Of a stretch of 9,221 nucleotides of DNA, positions 6,333 to 9,221 are shown piece by piece; position 1 is the first letter of the stretch, and the number at the start of each line of letters is the position of its first letter. The stretch is from assembly GCA_017451975.1 (NCBI GenBank), contig JAFTNI010000224.1, forward strand, positions 1 through 9,221, written 5' to 3'. The translations under genes and the position numbers were made by a program. Below the pieces are notes generated by a model. The model saw only the letters and a program-made list of their open reading frames with translations. It searched no databases and was not told the DNA's origin. Origin of the DNA: Clostridia bacterium (lineage in GTDB: Bacteria > Bacillota > Clostridia > Oscillospirales > CAG-272).

Positions 6333-6362
6333 TTGTAAATTATTGAAAAAATAAATTTTTAA
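6333..6362 (+). other. AT-rich tract, possible DNA-unwinding element
   Basis: These 30 bases contain only two G residues (6335, 6345) and no C; the rest is A and T. They follow a short GC-richer stretch (6321-6332) that comes 10 nt after the last DnaA-box-like site (6302-6310). The order boxes, GC patch, AT-rich tract resembles described unwinding regions of Gram-positive origins. It could equally be an ordinary AT-rich leader of the next gene. Confidence 0.35.
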
Positions 6363-6371
6363 CGGTACGAA

Positions 6372-7364
6372 ATGAAATACGATTTTTTATACGGAAAAAG
6401 CGCGTTTTGCCTTCCCGGCAGCGCTTTGGATTATATAACGAAGGCTTCGCAAAACGACCTTCGCGTGCTTATTGCGCTGGGAAGCGGCAAGTTTGCCGAT
6501 GAAAAATCTGTAGCAAACTTTCTTGGCATGAGCATGGCAACGGTTACTGCCTCGCTGGAATTCTGGCGCGGCACGGGCGTGCTGGAAATGCCTGGCGAAA
6601 AGCTTATGGAACCGGAGCAAACTGCAATACCTATGCCCGAAGAGCTTTTCACAATCCCGAAAAAGGCCGCGCGCCCGCCCGAAACAGAGCGCGACTCCTA
6701 CACAAGCGACGAAATCGGCAGAATATGCAAGGAAAACCCTTCCGTGCCCCTGCTTATCGACGCTTGCCAGAGTATACTTGAAAAAACATTTACGAAAACG
6801 GAAATTTCAAGCCTTGTTTATCTTTCCGACCACCTTCGCCTTGAGGATGAATATATAATGATGCTCTGCACGCACTGCAAGAGCAGAGATAAAGCCTCTG
6901 TGCGTTACGTGGAAAAGATAGCGCTTACGCTCTATGATGAAGGCGTTGTGAGTGTTAAGGAGCTTGATAAATACATAAAAAAGGAAAGCCAGAAGCACGA
7001 AATGGAATATAAAATACGCAAGCTTTTCGGCATAGGCGAGCGCGCGCTTGCGCCGAAGGAAAAGGCTTTCCTTGCAAAATGGTCCACGGAATGGTGCCTG
7101 CCCTTTGAGATGATAGAAAAGGCTTACGAAATAATGGTTGCCGCCATAGAAAAGCCCACGTTTGCATATGAAAACGGAATTCTCGAAAAGTGGCGCGAAG
7201 CGGGCTGCAAGACCATGGAAGACGTGGAAGGCTTGCTTGCTTCGCAGAAGCGAGCGCCCAAAAAGCAGGACGCGCGCGAAACGAGCTTCGACCTGGACGA
7301 ATTTTTTGAGCTTGCGGTGAAGCGCGGCGCGGGCAGAGCCGACGGCGTGCCCGAAGAAGAATAA
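6372..7364 (+). CDS. DnaD-domain replication initiation/primosome protein
   Basis: This 330-residue protein resembles the DnaD/DnaB(2) family that remodels origin DNA and helps load the replicative helicase in Firmicutes. Residues about 20-80 look like a winged-helix domain (ITKASQNDLRVLIALGSGKFADEKS onward), followed by a Pro-rich linker (95-108). Two DnaD-type helical domains follow. The first is about 112-204, with a weakened motif at YVEKIALTL (179-187, Trp replaced by Leu). The second is about 211-290, with the signature YxxxIxxxW as YENGILEKW (266-274). The tail (290-330) is charged and probably disordered. There is no strong Shine-Dalgarno site before the ATG at 6372, unlike its neighbours, but the protein begins where the winged helix should. 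It shares an operon with the helicase loader 20 nt downstream. I withhold a symbol because the DnaD and DnaB assignments overlap. Confidence 0.85.
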   Translation: MKYDFLYGKSAFCLPGSALDYITKASQNDLRVLIALGSGKFADEKSVANFLGMSMATVTASLEFWRGTGVLEMPGEKLMEPEQTAIPMPEELFTIPKKAARPPETERDSYTSDEIGRICKENPSVPLLIDACQSILEKTFTKTEISSLVYLSDHLRLEDEYIMMLCTHCKSRDKASVRYVEKIALTLYDEGVVSVKELDKYIKKESQKHEMEYKIRKLFGIGERALAPKEKAFLAKWSTEWCLPFEMIEKAYEIMVAAIEKPTFAYENGILEKWREAGCKTMEDVEGLLASQKRAPKKQDARETSFDLDEFFELAVKRGAGRADGVPEEE

Positions 7365-7384
7365 CATTTAAGGAGTGTGCGTAT

Positions 7385-8362
7385 ATGGGTTACAACGCAG
7401 AAAACTGCAAAAAAATTGCCGAAATATACAGCAATAAAAATTTTAATGCGCAGAAGGAAGCAGAGGCGCGCAGGGAAAAGCTACATATGCTTTTCCCCGA
7501 AATCGCGGAAATAGACCGCGTGCTTTCCGAAACGGGGCTGAAGATTTTTTCCGCCGCGCTTTCGGGCGAGGGCGATATAGAGCGCCGCGTGGCAGAGCTT
7601 AAAAAGGCGAACGACGAGCTTCTGGCGGCGAGAAGAGAAATACTCACCGCATACGGCTACCCCGCAGACTACAGCGACCTGAAATTTGAATGCGACCGCT
7701 GCCGCGATACGGGATATGTAGATGGCAAAATGTGCTCCTGTATGCGCCGCGACCTTATAATGGCGGGCTATGAAAGCTCGGGCATAGGCAAGCTTATAGC
7801 GAAGCAGAATTTCGAAAATTTTGACCTTTCTTATTACCGCGGCACAGAACGCGAGCAAATGGAGCGCGTTCTGGCAAATGTGAAAAACTACGCCGAAAGC
7901 TTTAAGGAAGCAAACGGAAGAAATATGCTCTTTATAGGCATGACAGGGCTGGGAAAAACCCACCTTTCCAGCGCCTGCGCAAAAGCGGTTATAGACCGCG
8001 GCTTTGACGTCGTTTACGAAAGTGCGCAGAATATCTTCTCCGATTTCGAATACGAGCGCTTCAACCGCGGCTATAATACAGATGCGCAAAACGAAAAAAC
8101 GGCGCGCTACTTTGAAACAGACCTGCTTATCATAGACGACCTCGGCACAGAGGTTGTAAACCAATTCACCACGGCTTGCCTCTATAACATTGTGAACACA
8201 CGTATGTGTGCGGGCAAGGGCATGATAATCAACACAAACCTCAAAAAAGAGGAGCTTGTGGCGAAATATCAGGACAGAATAACATCACGCCTTTTCGGTG
8301 AATTTGAAATCTGCCTTTTCATGGGCAAGGATATAAGAAGCCAGAAGCTTCGCAGGTTTTAA
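7385..8362 (+). CDS. DnaI/DnaC-like AAA+ helicase loader
   Basis: This 325-residue cytoplasmic ATPase would load the replicative hexameric helicase. The N-terminal part is helical, with a likely coiled coil at about 62-90. Next comes a putative zinc site, C103-x2-C106-x10-C117-x-C119 (CDRCRDTG through MCSCMRR). The AAA+ core has Walker A GMTGLGKTH at 185-193, Walker B LLIIDDLG at 247-254, a sensor-1 type INTN at 282-285 and DRITSRL at 297-303, whose arginines are candidates for the arginine finger or sensor 2. Such Cys clusters occur in the N-terminal domain of DnaI. AAGGAG at 7370-7375 supports the ATG. IstB-type transposition ATPases share this core, but the N-terminal zinc region and the preceding DnaD-family gene favour the replication role. 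The symbol (dnaI or dnaC) depends on naming convention. Confidence 0.9.
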   Translation: MGYNAENCKKIAEIYSNKNFNAQKEAEARREKLHMLFPEIAEIDRVLSETGLKIFSAALSGEGDIERRVAELKKANDELLAARREILTAYGYPADYSDLKFECDRCRDTGYVDGKMCSCMRRDLIMAGYESSGIGKLIAKQNFENFDLSYYRGTEREQMERVLANVKNYAESFKEANGRNMLFIGMTGLGKTHLSSACAKAVIDRGFDVVYESAQNIFSDFEYERFNRGYNTDAQNEKTARYFETDLLIIDDLGTEVVNQFTTACLYNIVNTRMCAGKGMIINTNLKKEELVAKYQDRITSRLFGEFEICLFMGKDIRSQKLRRF

Positions 8363-8371
8363 GGGGGAGTT

Positions 8372-8809
8372 ATGGTTATAAGAAAACTCACGGCGGCAGA
8401 CAGGGAAGCTTACGTTGATATGGCGAAGGATTTTTACGCCTCGCCCGCCGTGCTGGAGAACATACCGGAAGAAAACATAACCCGTTCTTTCGAGGAATTC
8501 ACGGGCGGCACGCCTTTTGGCGATGCGTTCATTTTCGAAGAAAACGGCGAGGTTATGGGCTACGGTGTGCTTTCTTACACATATTCGCAGGAAGCGGGCG
8601 GCAAGGTAGTATGGCTTGAAGAGATTTACGTTTGCCGTGAATGCCGCGGCAGGGGGCTTGGCTCGGAATTTATCGATTTCGTGCTTGCAAATGTTCCAGC
8701 CAAGCGCTACCGCCTTGAAACCGAGCCCGAAAACGAGGCTGCCGCAAGGCTGTATTTTCGAAAAGGCTTCGAGCTTTTTGAATACGTGAATTATAGAATG
8801 GATAAATAA
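8372..8809 (+). CDS. GNAT-family N-acetyltransferase
   Basis: This 145-residue GNAT acetyltransferase has unknown substrate. The protein begins with the usual beta-strand start MVIRKLTAADRE. It has the conserved central strand LEEIYVCRE and the acetyl-CoA pyrophosphate loop R92-GRGLG (92-97), preceded by EC. The C-terminal part (LETEPENEAAARLYFRKGFE) is the standard GNAT helix and strand, with Tyr128 at the position often used as general acid. The ribosome site AAGGGGGAG overlaps the stop of the helicase loader (TAA at 8360-8362) and leaves very little spacing before the ATG, suggesting translational coupling in the same operon. It is not a second RimI: the region before the CoA loop differs. 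A probable terminator follows about 50 nt after its TAA. Confidence 0.85.
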   Translation: MVIRKLTAADREAYVDMAKDFYASPAVLENIPEENITRSFEEFTGGTPFGDAFIFEENGEVMGYGVLSYTYSQEAGGKVVWLEEIYVCRECRGRGLGSEFIDFVLANVPAKRYRLETEPENEAAARLYFRKGFELFEYVNYRMDK

Positions 8810-8857
8810 AAAAAGCAAAACGGTTTAGGCAGGTTCTCATAAGGATGTTTATAAATT

Positions 8858-8893
8858 TCGGCAGAGATGTTGTTTTCTCTGCCGATTTGTGTT
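8858..8893 (+). terminator. Probable intrinsic terminator after the GNAT gene
   Basis: A perfect 10-bp stem, TCGGCAGAGA (8858-8867) with TCTCTGCCGA (8876-8885), encloses an 8-nt loop. It is followed by an interrupted T-rich stretch (TTTGTGTT, 8886-8893). The weak T-run lowers confidence that it terminates efficiently. It is placed to end the dnaD-like/helicase loader/GNAT operon. Confidence 0.6.
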
Positions 8894-8898
8894 ATAAT
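8870..8898 (+). promoter_or_regulatory. Extended -10 promoter overlapping the terminator hairpin
   Basis: TTGTTT (8870-8875) and a perfect TATAAT (8893-8898) are 17 bp apart. The -10 box is preceded by TGT (8890-8892), giving an extended TGnTATAAT. The -35 box lies in the loop of the upstream hairpin. The promoter would fire rightward through the palindromic repeat toward the gene starting at 9134. Confidence 0.6.
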
Positions 8899-8910
8899 GG
8901 GGCTAACGAA

Positions 8911-9021
8911 AAGCCTCTCCCTTTGGGAGAGGTGGTGGCGTAGCCGACGGAGAGGGCAAACAACTTCAATGATTAACCCTCTCACCCGCTACCGCGGGAG
9001 CTCTCCCAGAAGGAGAGCCTT
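8911..9021. repeat. Multi-hairpin palindromic repeat (MITE/REP-like)
   Basis: The ends are near-perfect inverted repeats: AAGCCTCTCC (8911-8920) against AAGGCTCTCC read from the other strand at 9012-9021. Inside are several hairpins: CCTCTCCC/GGGAGAGG around TTT (8914-8932), GAGAGGG (8950-8956) with CCCTCTC (8977-8983), CCCGC/GCGGG around TACC (8985-8998), and CTCTCC/GGAGAG around CAGAA (9001-9017). I recognise this style as a dispersed intergenic repeat common in gut Clostridia. It has no coding capacity, and any ORF across it is spurious. Confidence 0.75.
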
Positions 9022-9133
9022 AGGACGTGCAACCGAAGGGGTATAGGCTTTGCCCGATGTCTTTGTAATACAAAGGCGAAACTGGCGATCAAGCAGAACA
9101 ATAAAATAAGAATTTGATGAAAGGAATCACAAT
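9022..9133. other. Intergenic stretch between repeat and last gene
   Basis: No gene is seen. The stretch holds a short dyad, CTTTGT (9061-9066) with ACAAAG (9070-9075), and becomes AT-rich from about 9095. It may be a variable extension of the repeat to its left, because its first 70 bases have the same GC-rich non-coding look. AAAGGAA at 9120-9126 is the ribosome site of the gene that follows. Confidence 0.35.
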
Positions 9134-9221
9134 ATGTGGACAAAGCGATACATACTGAAACCCACAAAAGACGAATATTTCAAAACAAAGCACCCTATCG
9201 CAACATCATCTATGTTAGTTC
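9134..9221 (+). CDS. 5' end of a hypothetical protein (partial)
   Basis: An ATG at 9134 is preceded by AAAGGAA (9120-9126) at good spacing and opens a frame with no stop to the right edge. It encodes 29 residues, starting MWTKRYILKPTKDE and ending ATSSMLV. It is basic, with AT-rich codon use unlike the genes from 436 to 8809. I do not recognise it. The promoter at 8870-8898 probably transcribes it through the repeat. Its real extent and function lie beyond the window. Confidence 0.5.
   Translation, partial: MWTKRYILKPTKDEYFKTKHPIATSSMLV

Noticed and set aside
7385..8362. IstB-type transposition helper ATPase
   Set aside because: The AAA+ core is shared, but the N-terminal Cys cluster, the length, and the adjacent DnaD-domain gene without any istA-like transposase favour a chromosomal helicase loader.
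8911..9090. tRNA, riboswitch or CRISPR array in the repeat-rich right end
   Set aside because: The hairpins do not make a cloverleaf or a known aptamer core that I recognise. There are no regularly spaced direct repeats with unique spacers.
8982..9167. Reverse-strand frame of 61 codons at the right end
   Set aside because: It reads through the palindromic repeat. Similar spurious proteins come from such repeats, and no ribosome site or conserved motif is visible.

Overview
The window looks like chromosomal DNA from a low-to-mid G+C Gram-positive bacterium, most likely a gut-type member of the Clostridia. The evidence is a DnaD-domain protein next to a DnaI/DnaC-type helicase loader, a clostridial-style Mrp ATPase with a short cysteine cluster at its N-terminus, strong AGGAG-type ribosome binding sites, and a palindromic repeat with CTCTCC/GGAGAG arms. 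Every gene I can support lies on the + strand.

Layout. Positions 2-274 hold the 3' end of an AT-rich gene of unknown function, closed by a clear intrinsic terminator (282-321). A good promoter (352-380) then starts a compact run: uxaC (glucuronate isomerase), an Mrp/NBP35-family ATPase whose frame holds an in-frame UGA at codon 14, a low-molecular-weight tyrosine phosphatase, rimI, a BNR/Asp-box beta-propeller protein and tsaD. From mrp through rimI the genes overlap or abut (ATGA overlap, then a 1-nt gap), so they are probably translationally coupled. A 274-bp gap (6098-6371) follows. It carries a cluster of DnaA-box-like sites, four of them spaced 19, 19 and 20 bp apart, and ends in an AT-rich tract. 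Behind it lie a DnaD-domain primosome protein, a DnaI-like AAA+ helicase loader and a GNAT acetyltransferase. The last 412 bp hold a hairpin overlapping a good promoter, a palindromic repeat of about 110 bp, and the first 29 codons of an unrecognised AT-rich gene.

How the genes fit together. uxaC belongs to hexuronate catabolism. Mrp is an Fe-S cluster carrier/scaffold-type P-loop ATPase. RimI and TsaD are the classic neighbours of the t6A-tRNA/ribosomal acetylation locus, here split by the propeller gene. The DnaD and DnaI-like genes form a helicase-loading module, and the DnaA-box cluster in front of them suggests either DnaA control of that module or a replication origin.

Main observations. 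(1) The UGA in mrp replaces the first cysteine of the N-terminal C-x3-C-x2-C-x3-C cluster. The rest of the frame is intact, no start codon lies between the UGA and the P-loop, and a stem-loop lies 16 nt after the UGA. This makes it a candidate selenocysteine-containing Mrp, with a simple nonsense mutation as the main alternative. (2) The phased DnaA-box array lies directly upstream of helicase-loader genes.
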